Source: Opisthocomus hoazin (Eukaryota; Chordata; Aves; Opisthocomiformes; Opisthocomidae). From it: 64,000 nt of DNA. Shown in pieces: positions 39,602 to 50,700 of this stretch. The stretch is taken from the NCBI RefSeq assembly GCF_030867145.1, contig NC_134414.1:132816465-132880464 (forward strand). Reading direction: 5' to 3'. Within the stretch, counting starts at the first letter, position 1. Each line of letters opens with the position of its first letter. The notes beneath the pieces were generated by a model. The model was not told where the DNA came from. It made no database searches and saw only the letters and a list, made by a program, of their open reading frames with translations. A program made the position numbers and the translations under genes.

Positions 39602-42600
39602 TCAGACACCCATTGCTGCAAAAATAGAATCAATATCCATGTTCTCAGCAGCTTCTTTCCACAGGGGTCCAGGGCTTCCTTCCAGCAGCAGCTGCTTAGG
39701 GGTCCCTGCTGTGCTTCGTTTGACACAGCCTGTATCAGCGTTGGACTGTCCTTCCCAACTCGGAGGCCCATCCTGGTAAGCTGGGAGGATGAGTGATGTG
39801 CTGCTCTCACAGACCGCAGACAGCTCAGAAGGTTTTTTCCAAACAGTCTTCAGAGTTCTCTTCAAGTGCATGGATGATGTGATCCTCCTTCGACAGAACC
39901 GTGCCATCAGGTATTGCTTTGGCCAGCGTGTGCTTTGTGACCCGTACAGGAGGTATTTACGGACAGATGTTTTGACACAGCACAGTTTTTTCTTCAAGCT
40001 TAAGGGGAGGAAGATGCACAAAACATAACTTTATCAGCTGCTAAAGTGTTATTTCATTTGGGGTTTGGAGAGATTTGGTTATTAGCCTTCTCTACCATTT
40101 TGCTTGTCATACTCAGGAAAGACAACAGGACCTTGTAGAATGGTAGCCACAATACAGCATTCTGAAAAGGCAACACTTCTTGCATCATATAATCGTTAAC
40201 ATTAAACATGCACATGATTTAAGTTGCATCTTCATCCTCCTGCTTAAGTATTTGTGCATTGGTTAGCCTTTTAAATCCTTTCACAAATGACTGACACCAA
40301 ACAGAATGTTTATGTCAGAGAGTCCAGTAACCTGAACTAGTGACCCCAGTTGAGTTCAGAAAGAACGGGTTAGACCACTGCGTTTCTCTACAGAGGGCTG
40401 GAGCACCTCTCCTGCGAGGACAGGCTGAGGGAGCTGAGGCTGTTCAACCTGGAGAAGAGAAGGGTCCGGGGTGACCTTAGAGCAGCCTTCCAGTACCTGA
40501 ACGGGGCCTACAGGAAGGATGGAGAGGGACTTTTCACAAGGGTGTGTAGTGATAGGACAAGGGGGGAATGGCTGTAAACTAAAAAAGGGCAGATTTAGCT
40601 TAGATATTAGGAAGAAATTCTTCACCGTGAGGGTGGTGAGGCACTGGAACAGGTTGCCCAGAGAAGCTGTGGCTGCCCCCTCCCTGGAGGTGTTCAAGGC
40701 CAGGTTGGCTGGGGCTCTGAGCAACCTGGTCTAGTGGAAGATGTCCCTGCTCACTGCAGGGGGGTTGGAACCAGATGATCTTTAAGGTCTCTTCCAACCC
40801 AAACCATTCTATGATTCTATGATTATATACTTTGCTACAGTGTAAAGTGTCAGATCCAGAAACCCCACACCCATGCAAAATTACCTGCATCCTTGAGCCT
40901 CCACGTGGTGCAGCCGGTTGCTTTTCAGCAACTTGTTACGCAGAAAATAAGCTTCTGATCTGAATTTGTTGCCTCTGCACCACAGAATAGCTTTTCTGAG
41001 TGCCTCTGAGAGCTCCCCAAATGACGCAGCTGTTTGGACCATCTGTACAAGAGATCCAGAATGCTGCAATTTTGCTATACGAGACGAAAGCGATGCCGAC
41101 TTTGCTTTAAAAGGTGTTGATGCAGTGCTTATACCCTGAAACAAAGGGTAATAGAAATAGTCTTTTAAAATGACATGCCTGATCCTCTCTGCTGGACAGG
41201 AGCAGAGCACTGAGGTTTTTCAGAGAACATTCCTTATTTCCCAAGAAAAAAGTGGAAGAGCAGTCTTGTTTTGTAGAATACAAAAAGAAGAGACAGTTAG
41301 AATTTGCATGCCTGTCTACTACTGACTTGCTCTCTGGTCATTTCACGTGATGTACCAATAAATACTAAAATTCCTAAGCAGAAATTAGTAGTGATTTTCA
41401 GTGCAAAGCTTCCATGACAATTTGGGTTGTCAGACAAGCAAAAACAAGGCAGGGAAAGGGGACATTTTCAATCAGGGTTATCATGTTTTGAGTGTTAGGG
41501 ACTTAAAAAAAAAGAAAGCATAAAACAGTACCATACAAACCTCTTGTGTTGGAGGTCTGGATGGTCTAAGTAAGCTCTTCACATCAAACTCCAGGTGCTT
41601 CCCTACGAAGAGAGAGGAGGGTTTGCATTATGAAGTAAAGCCAGTTTCAAGTTGTTGCACAGAGACACCGCAGTGCTTTGCCCTGCTGAGCTCTCAGACC
41701 TCCTGCCATCTCTGTAGGTTCACACCTGTACTCGGCATTTCCAGGCAAACTCAGGGGCACTACACTCATCTCACATGGCAGCTGGCAAGGGATGAAGAGG
41801 ATGCAGAGTTTTACAGATGGCTGCAAAGGGGAACTTCATGGGTAAAAGCTTCACGCAAACACCTGGGCCATAGCCCTGACTGCAGGGGAAGACTTTGGCA
41901 CAGCCCAGAACCAGCAAGCACAGGATACTTGCATCCTGTACTTACAACCTTATCTGCTCTTGTATGGACTGCAGACAGTGCTCTTAGTTTCGCTCACTAT
42001 GCTTGGGCCCCACCTATGCAAAAGCAGGAAACTATGAATGACTGTTTACAGGACATGTATACTGCATTCATTACCTTCTCTCCACACTGTGTCATGTTTA
42101 AAAAAAAAACCAACAAAAAACCTCACAATACTGACATTATCCACAGCTCTGTGAAGCTTTTGAAGGGTTATGTGCAGCATTCTCCTCCTCTTCCAAGGAC
42201 CGGAGAGGGGAGTTTGTACTAGAACCGCACTCTGGGGGTAGCAGAAGCGCTTGCGTGACTGTGTTAGACAGAAGTTGCAGTCGGTCTCAGATGTCAGAAA
42301 CAAGTGGCACTGTGGCACAAGGCTTTACCTCTGCTGGCTCTGGTCACCAGAACTGGCTCGCCGATGTCCATGGCGATGCTACAGTTTTTCACAGCACTCG
42401 TGCAGGTCGCAAAATTTCTCTTTTTCCCAACCTGTGACACTGCCTCTGGCATTTCTGGGGAGAGCTTCTTCAGCCAGCTGGTAGGTTTTTTTGTTGTCAG
42501 CATTCTAGCCTTTTGCTTCTTCACCTCAGAGGAAACGTTAACTCCAAGGAAGTTACTGATATCAGAAGGGAAGGTAAACCCCTTGATATAAGGCATCTGT

Positions 42601-45600
42601 TGGGTCTCGGACACCAGACGAAGGGATGTCGACAAGATGCCATACAGGGATGTGAGGCTCTGCAATACACACCTGTACTGAATCCTGAAGAGAGAAGACA
42701 GAAAGGTACAGAGTCTCCTCTAGCAACACCTTGTGGTCACTGAACAACTACCTTCAGCTCAAGCAGAAGAGCTGATGGAAGATATTCCAAGCTGCCCTTT
42801 CCCGATTCCCCCTCAATACAAGCTTACCTTTTTACACTCCATCACCAGGCTTTCCTTAATAATCATCTGAGCTTTAAGGAACTGGTCAAGATCAGAGCAT
42901 AGGAGTGACTTGACTCGTCAGTCCCTGATCAGGAGCCCCTCTGCTTTCCCTGAGCAGAACCTGGGACTCATCAGGTTCTCAGGTCACATCCAAATCATTT
43001 AAGATGAGGTGTTCCCTCAAAAAGCAACCTGTGCCAATTCAGGAGTGGCGCTAGCACTGACACCATACAGTCACCTGCTCTACACTTACTGGTCACCTGC
43101 TCTACACTTACTGGGCAGACAGATTTCTTGCGCCGAAGAACGCTTTACTGAGTTCTTCTCAAACTGCTGTTACTCCTTCAGCTACAGACAGCAGTTACTT
43201 TCTTCCACCAAGACACACCAGAACACCGATTTCCCCGGAACACTCAGCAGTATTATAGAACAACTTTATCCCAGCCTTTCCATTTCTGCATGAGGCAGGA
43301 CTTGCTTTGCTTGCTGCAAAGAGTACCAGATGTTAGCGTTTGCGGCAGGCTGGCATTAACACAGAATCACAGAATAGTAGGGGTTGGAAGGGACCTCTGT
43401 GGGTCATCTAGTCCAACCCTCCTGCCGAAGCAGGGTCACCTACAGCAAGCTGCACAGGACCTTGTCCAGGCGGGTCTTGAATATCTCCAGAGAAGGAGAC
43501 TCCACAACCTCCCCGGGCAGCCTGTTCCAGTGCTCCGTCACCCTCAGAGGGAAGAAGTTCTTCCTCATGTTCAGACGGAACTTCCTGTGCTTCAGTTTGT
43601 GCTCATTGCCCCTTGTCCTGTCACTGGGCACCACTGAAAAGAGCTTGGCCCCATCCTCCTGACACCCACCCTTGAGATATTTGTAGGCATTTATAAGGTC
43701 CCCTCGCAGCCTTCTCTTCTTCAGGCTGAACAAGCCCAGTTCCCTCAACCTCTCCTCGTAGGGGAGATGCTCCAGTCCCCTCATCATCCTCGTAGCCCTC
43801 CGCTGGACTCTCTCCAGTAGCTCTTCATCTTTCTTGAACTGGGGAGCCCAGAACTGGACACAGTACTCTAGATGAGGCCTCACTAGGGCAGTGTAGAGGG
43901 GAAGGAGAACCTCCCTCGTCCTGCTGGCCACACTCTTCTTGATGCACCCCAGGATCCCATTGGCTTTCTTGGCAGCCAGGGCACACTGCTGGCTCATGGT
44001 CAACCTGTCGTCCACCAGGACGCCCAGGTCCCTCTCCGCAGAGCTGCTCTCCAGCAGGTCCACCCCAAGCCTGTACTGGTGCATGAGGTTGTTCCTCCCC
44101 AGGTGCAGGACCCTGCATTTTGCTTTGTTGAACCTCATCAGGTTCCTCTCTGCCCAGCTTTCCAGCCTATCCAGGTCACGCTGAATGGCAGCACAGCCTT
44201 CTGGTGTATCTACCACACCTCCCAGTTTGGTGTCATCAGCAAACTTGCTGAGGGTACATTCTAACTCTTCATCCACTGTGATTTTGTTAGTGCTACATAA
44301 AGTTTGCTACGAACCAAGAACAAAGCCTTCCAGAACAGCATGTAAGAAGTCTCTCCCCACTGATGCAATGCTTCAGGTGCTAGAATCAAGTCCAAGAGGA
44401 TGGAAGGACCCCCCTCTTCCTCCTCCCAACCAAATAAAGCTCACTCAGCAGCAAAGCCTAATTACAAGCCCTTCTCCCTGACAGGCATGTCAGACAACAA
44501 ACACGACAGACTTTTGAATACACAAACCATAGCCGGCTCAACAACCCCGAAGCCACAGTGTTCAAAAGTATGAATTCTTCTGAGCAGAGATGTTTAACGG
44601 ACAAGCTGAAGATTACACCAGTTAAGGACAAAAAACAAACAGCACTTAATGGGACTTGCTGAACACACCAACTAGGGGCAATTCACAAGGCAATATCCTG
44701 GATAATTTCGGAGATGAGTATCCAAACTTTGGGTTGCTCAAGGCCAGAACAGCAGCCAGCCAACAGCCTGAGGTTCCCACATAATAACTTGATAATATGT
44801 TTGGCTGTCAAATAAACTTCAAGTTGCACGTATGAATTGCACAGTTGAGTCCATCAGCAATACAGGGCGTACAGCAGACCTAGTTTTGGTCTCATGAGGT
44901 GCTGCTGGTGAACTGTAAGAATGTTTTCATGGTGAAAAAAGGATACAGAAAAGCTTTACAGCAACAGTCCAGTAGACGTAGTATGAGTTTGCAACCTCCC
45001 AACACCTTCACAGCCACTGTTTCCAGCATAGGCTGGCTGGGAACTAAGCACTCCGTGTGGGCTTGGGAAGTATTTTTCCTATGTTGATACAAGGATGAGG
45101 AGACAGTTATGACCTAGCATTGCCCCCCTTCAGCTCTGGAGACTGAGTTAATGGATAGCATAACGTATGGGATCACGACACTTACTTGGGAATCAGTCCT
45201 GCCAGAGTTTCAATGCAGCCCACCAAGTTCATTTTCCATAAGCGCTTCAAGCATTGTTCTACCTAGAAAAAAAAACAAAACTCCTTTGACTGGTATTCTG
45301 ATAGATGGGAGTGCCTTGGTCTAAGAACTGTCACTACATTAAGTGACACCTCGCCCTTATCAGTTTAACAGCATAAACTGCAGGTTCGTGTGATGGAATG
45401 TTCGGGTACGTTTCCATATCTGCGCTATGACGAAAAAGATCCCTTTCTCACGCTACTGTGAATATGGAATTAAGGGCTTGAGCAGGTTGTTGTGGATTGG
45501 TGCTGCACAGTTTCCCCTGCTGCATACAGTGGCCTTTAGTATTGGCTTTCAAGAATGAAAATGCATAAACAAATGAGAAAAGTAAGAATTATTCCTGTTT

Positions 45601-46427
45601 TCTTTCAGAACAGTTACTTGAAGATACTGCTGACAATCCCTTTACTGGAAAGCTGGTAAGGAGTTCGCTTTTGATGTTAAAACAGAAAGTGCCTAACAGA
45701 GTAGCCTAGGATTCTTCCTCCCCCCTCCCATCATTACAATTAATTGAAAATTAAATCCCTTTATTACTCATGTATTCAAAGTTATTCAAAGTTATGTAGT
45801 TGTACGTACTTCAGGTCTCAGCACGAGTGCAAGAGACCGAGGACTGGTTCCACAGGGCTGCAAAGCGCCAGGAACCCACTGAACCGAACTGCGAGGAGGC
45901 TCAAAGGCGACAACAAGGCCCCTGCTCCAAAAGGCTTCCCGCACCACGCCCCAGCCATCGAGCGCTGCGCCAGAGGCCCCTCAGGGACCAGCGGCGCAGC
46001 GACCAGGTGCCGGGTAGCTGCCGCCCAGCCGCTGCTCACCTGCTGCAGGGCCAGGTAGGGCCGGTGCCGGAGCAGCCTGCTGTGGTACACGTAGAGCACG
46101 GCCCGCAGGACGCGTCCCTCGGCGGCCAAGCCGGTCCCCGACAGCCGCTTGCCGGCCGCGCCGCACTGCCGCCGCAACGCCCGCAGCCACCTCACTGCGG
46201 GCGGGAGGCGGGCACCGCCTCAGCGCCTGCCGCCCCGCGCGCCCCGCGGCCCCCCGCGCGCCCCCGCCAACCGCCTTCACACGCCTCCCGACCCGGCCCG
46301 CCCCGAGCCCAGCCCGGCCCGGCCCGCGCCGGGGACCTGCGGGGTGGCTGTCCGCCAGGGCCACCGTCGCGCTGCTCGCGGGCCACGGCACGTCCAGCCG
46401 GTTCCACGCGGCCTCGGGCGCCGCCAT
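39602..46427 (-). CDS. NEPRO: Nucleolus and neural progenitor protein (NEPRO)
   Basis: Nucleolar protein (human C3orf17) tied to early development and RNase MRP/ribosome biogenesis. Exons read on the minus strand: 46337-46427 ([16 protein letters not shown]), 46040-46194 ([20 protein letters not shown]), 45186-45262 ([20 protein letters not shown]), 44947-45078 ([20 protein letters not shown] then [10 protein letters not shown]), 42329-42684 ([29 protein letters not shown]), 41541-41602 ([16 protein letters not shown]), 40885-41135 ([20 protein letters not shown]) and 39602-39998, ending SIFAAMGV. Phases fit for all of these. One exon, expected to encode a segment like human TVKHL...GLVSRLW, is not located between 42.7 and 44.9 kb; phases require it to be a multiple of three. 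A candidate ending at 42828 has a strong donor but does not fit. Two CR1 copies (43.4-44.3 kb and 40.4-40.8 kb) sit in introns. It starts in a CpG island. Estimated length is about 530 aa against about 567 in human. Confidence 0.92.
40390..40824 (+). mobile_element. CR1: CR1 LINE, 3' end, in last NEPRO intron
   Basis: Plus strand, opposite to NEPRO. Starts with the [20 protein letters not shown]-like part of the ORF, passes a [20 protein letters not shown] block and ends with 'ccattctatgattctatgat' at 40824, only about 60 bases from the NEPRO exon ending at 40885. Confidence 0.92.
43071..43114. repeat. Perfect 22-bp tandem duplication
   Basis: The 22-base unit starting 'tcacctgctctacacttact' occurs twice head to tail with no mismatch. 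It lies in a NEPRO intron. Confidence 0.95.
43361..44277 (-). mobile_element. CR1: CR1 LINE with open reverse-transcriptase C-terminus
   Basis: Minus strand, same orientation as NEPRO. From its 5' truncation near 44277 to the natural stop near 43440 the ORF is uninterrupted for 278 codons. It carries the catalytic block [10 protein letters not shown], then [55 protein letters not shown] and [20 protein letters not shown]. The tail is intact ('acagaatcacagaatagtag' on plus). It is the youngest-looking copy in the window. It lacks the endonuclease and the N-terminal part, so it cannot move on its own. Confidence 0.95.
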
Positions 46428-46900
46428 CTTCCCCGACGTGGGGGCGGCGCTGCGCAGGGCAGGAGGGAGGCCGAGCGCGGGCGGGACCATACTGCCGGGC
46501 CGGAGGGGGGAGGCTCGGGCCGGACCAAGTCGCCTCGGCGGGGGGGAGCGGTTGGGCCGCTCCGCGGGGCAGGGCCTGCCCCCGGTAGGTCCGGTGGCGG
46601 CGGGGGGGGCTGCCCGCGGGGCTGCCCGCCCTGGGGTGCCCTCACGCCTTCCCCGCACAGCATGGCTCGGGTGCTGCGGGGTGCCTGGCACCCCAGAGCC
46701 GCGGGAGCCCCGGGCCTCCCGCCTGGCAGGGCCGAGCGCGGGAGCAGGGCCCGGCCGCCCCCCTGCGCTGCGGGCGGGAGTGGGGACGCGGCCAAGCGCC
46801 GCGGGCAGGGCAGCGGCTGTGGGGCATGCCAGAGAACCCCCCACAGCCCCCGCCAGTCGTGAGCCCCCGCCGCAGGGTCGGGTGAGGCCGAGGCGCCCTG
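46000..46900. promoter_or_regulatory. CpG island promoter of NEPRO
   Basis: Extreme GC and CpG density covers NEPRO exons 1-2 and about 470 bases upstream. It may also serve the divergent Spire-like gene, whose first coding exon is 1.35 kb away; no 5' UTR exon linking them can be read from the sequence alone. Confidence 0.65.
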
Positions 46901-47776
46901 TGCTGGCCTTGCCATGCTGCCCTCCCGAAATGCCCGAAGTGAGAAGGGACAGAAACACAAATGATGAGCGTTGTTCGCACTTCTTGAACCTCGCCGTTCT
47001 TCGGTGTCTGCTTGGGGTGTCCGGGCTGTTGGGAGCCAGCACGGCAGCTGGTCACAGTTCTGACCTGGTCACAAGCCACGCAGCTGCCCTCTGCCAACAC
47101 GCTCCCACACATGCCCCACATTACCCGCCCCCCACCCGGCCGAAGGGCCTTGCTGCGCTTACCCCCGGTGCCCACCCGGCCTGCCCGGTCGCTGCGTACA
47201 CTGCGCCTAGCCCCAGCGGTTGGGGTTTCCTGTGGCAGGGCTAAAGGGTCAAGGCCAGGCAGGAGTGGGGCTTGGGATGGGTGCAGTTGCCCCGTGGAGC
47301 TGATTGCTGTAACATATTCGTGCTTCCAGAATAGTTTCCCATCAAACAGACTGAATTTTGTGGGCTTCTGTGAGTTCTTCTCCCCTAAGACATTATTTCC
47401 TGCCTCCTTCCTTCTCTGCCTGAAGTTGGATGTACTCTTTTCTTACCTGCCAATATTGGTAATTCAAATTAATGTATTTGTTATAAACAATGGAGTTAAA
47501 TGGAACATGATTTTTGTACATCCTTATCTTCTCTTTAGATTCCATTTTGTTGTATACTTTCTGTTTTCTTTCAAGGAGTCTTGTACAGATGAAAGTGGTG
47601 TCCCTTTAAAAACATAGAGCAAAATTGGCATTAATGATCACACCTGTAGGGAAGAAAGATGAGAGCAAACCAGGAGGCAGAACTGATAAAAGGCTGCTAA
47701 CAGCACTTGCCTGTCCTGGAAAGGGGGGGGTGTTGGCTTCCTAGGCTGAGAGTGGAGATGAGAAGTGAAGGTGAAA

Positions 47777-50700
47777 ATGGAGTCTCCACAGTGTGAGCAG
47801 GGGGTCACGAAGGTCTCTCTAGCTGAGATACTAAGGTGTTTTGAACATCCTATAAGCGAGGAGCAAGCCTGGGCTATATGCTTTCAGTGTTGCCATAAAA
47901 TGGAGCAGCTGGCTCAGGGGCTGTGTCCACCGCTCTATTCTGTATTCATAAAAGGTCCTGGAAGCATCTTTATCCATGCTGATGGTACTGCTTCCTTCAA
48001 GGCGTACCACAAGTCCGGTAAGAGCGTAGGTAGCTGTGGATGCTAAGGGCTATTCCTATAACAGGCTGTAACATGGGGACAAAATGGGGAGGCTTTTTTT
48101 CCCTGCTTTTATTTTTTCCCTCTCTTTTCTCTGTATGTTCTCATGAAGCTGTTCTGCTGCCTATACTTCATTTCAAAGGGCTGTAGATGAGTGGCAATAG
48201 AGATGTACGGCATACTAATTTTTCTCATAGTGCTGTAGCAAGTAGTTTGGTTCTAGGGAATAGCTAGAATGGAAGTTTGTTACCACTTATGTTATTTGAA
48301 ATAAATAGTCTGAGGCTTTATTATATGTTCCAATGTATGGTTTCTTTGTTATAGTAACTCTCATGACAGATCTATGATTGACAGTTTCCCTATTTTGTTG
48401 CTATGTGTAGCCAGCCGGGGCAACGAGCTGCTTTTATGCACTGCTTGGTTGCACTGCTGCAGAGGTCAGTGCTAGGCAAACTCTTCAGGGACAAGAGCAG
48501 TTAATAAAGAATGACAACAAAGATCCAGTGCCTTCCTTGTAGTTAGGTATCTATGAGCAAACAGCAAAACTACTCAGCACCAGTTAGTCTGGGGCTAATG
48601 CTCCCAATAAGCAGAGAATCCTGTGTTGCTTTCCAGGAGTCCCCAAATACAGGCCTATTTTCCCCAGGTGGGACCGACCTTAACCAGAGGGTTTTCTTTC
48701 CTTATTACCAAGAATTCTTCTGATTTCTCCCTCTATACAGGGATTCTAAAAGCTGTTTATCAATCTCTATGCAGTTACCTTTTTCTCCCTCCCCTCTTTT
48801 TTCCCTTTCAGATGTTGGCAGCATTCAGCAGTCAGAGGACAAGGTAAGCCTGTGTCTTCACCTTCATTTTGTGTGCATATACAATTCTGCTGTAGTAGAA
48901 GGCCAGCTCAGGAGATGCAGACGTCTTTGGAAACTATCAAAGTGCTTATATTTGCTGTGGCCTGTGAGAGTGACTCTGTCCCCTGCAATCTGGAAAATGA
49001 AACAAAATGCTAGGACTGAACTCAAGTAAGACAATGGGACTGGGAAACAATGTGCACAGATGCTGCTTACTGTGGAATAGCCCACAGTCATTGTCTCTTA
49101 ATAACAGATGACTTAGAGGTGCTAGATAAGGCCATTTAAAAATCTTAAAACTGTTTATTTAGGGACTATCTCGGGCTACCTGATGAGCATCTAGCTTCCT
49201 TTTGCATCCTTCTCATCCTGAGAGGTGTGCTAAGCCCTGAGGGGCAGTGGAGGGTATGTGCATGGCTGGGAGGTGAGAGCTGTGAAGTTCTCCACAATGC
49301 TTTGTGCTGCACTACTTCCTTGGTCTCTGTCTGCAGCTGCTGGAGTACTTGGGAGTCGTGATCTATGAAGCCCTGGACTGGGGAATCGACAGCCAAGTGG
49401 AGCGAGAACTGAGTGATCCTTTGGAGAAGCTGCTGTGCCACATGTTGAAACTGGATGATGAGGCAATGAAACCAGCAGTCACCCTGCAGGATGTTATCAA
49501 GGTTTCCTTCTTCCCACTTAGTAAATTTAGCAGCTTTAGAGGAGCTGATGCAACAATGCTGTTAACCAAGGGGCAAGACCATTTCTGGGAAAAAGCTGGG
49601 TAGCTTGTTGGAGGACACAGAGGGAGCATGGGGCTCTCCCATCAGAGGGAAAAGGCAAAACCATCTTAGGTGCATGCAAGTGCCTATGGAAAAGAATTAA
49701 GAGGGAAGACTGAACATGGCTCTTGCACAGCTGTGTCTACCAAGTCCTGTACATACTGTCCACATCCGATACCTAGAAGACTATGGCTATTGAAAAATGT
49801 CACTTGTCCATAGTATGCAGTTTCTGCAAGAGCTGGGCTTTGATTGTGTCAGCTCAAACAAATATTTTCCTCTCAACCATAATTTAAAGGTATGAGAAAT
49901 TTCTCATCCCTCAGTCTAATCAGGGTAGGGAAAAAGAACAAGACAAGTGACCACCTGCTGTGGTTTTTTGTGCTTTGTCTGCACTGGAGGATTCCCCTTC
50001 CAGGTACTTATTTCAAAGCACAGCTTAAGGAGAACAAGCTAGATAAATTACACAGCTACTTACGTTACTGTTCTTATAAGACTGGACATCTTGCTTCTTT
50101 GTTCCTCTGCATCTGCAATAGGAGAAAAAAAAAAAAGATAAAAAGAGACTATGAGGAAGATGTTTTTTAACTGTGGATTGAGGAAAAGGAATCTTGCTTT
50201 ATTCTATCCTACCAGTTTTTTTTCATTTCAAGATCTTTTTTAAATAGCTGCACTTCTTTCAGGCCTGTGAGGAGCATTTGTCCAGGCCTTCTGAGGCTAC
50301 CAGCCATTACGAAATGACCTGTAGAAGTCTGTTTACTGAATATATGGAACTTCAGAAGCTTGTGGCCATCATCCAGACCTCCAAAGAGGTACATCTGGGA
50401 TCGCCCCTTAGCTGCTATTCCTTCTACCTTCACACATTCACCTAGTTCTAAAGTAACCTTCCCATTGCACTAGAAATGGAGTACCTAGCTGAAGATCTGC
50501 TTTCATGATGTGAAAGGCTACTGTTCCTGCACCATATTAGTTATTTATTGTAGCTTTTGAAAGCGTGGGTGTTTGGGGCTTCTAGGCTTTTCAGATTAAC
50601 ATTAGTAATTTATACTGGATAGATAGGAAATCACTGAACATTGCAAGGTAATGACCTCATGTGCTTGCTTCTCAGAGTCTGAGAAAAATGGATGTGGAAG

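Noticed and set aside
41623-42222. 199-codon plus open frame in the NEPRO locus
   Set aside because: Antisense in a NEPRO intron between two confirmed exons; peptide is unlike any family and ends in low-complexity sequence.
45981-47042. 353-codon minus open frame across the NEPRO CpG island
   Set aside because: It overlaps true NEPRO exons 1-2 but reads through their splice sites. The P/R/A/G-rich content reflects GC bias that removes stop codons.
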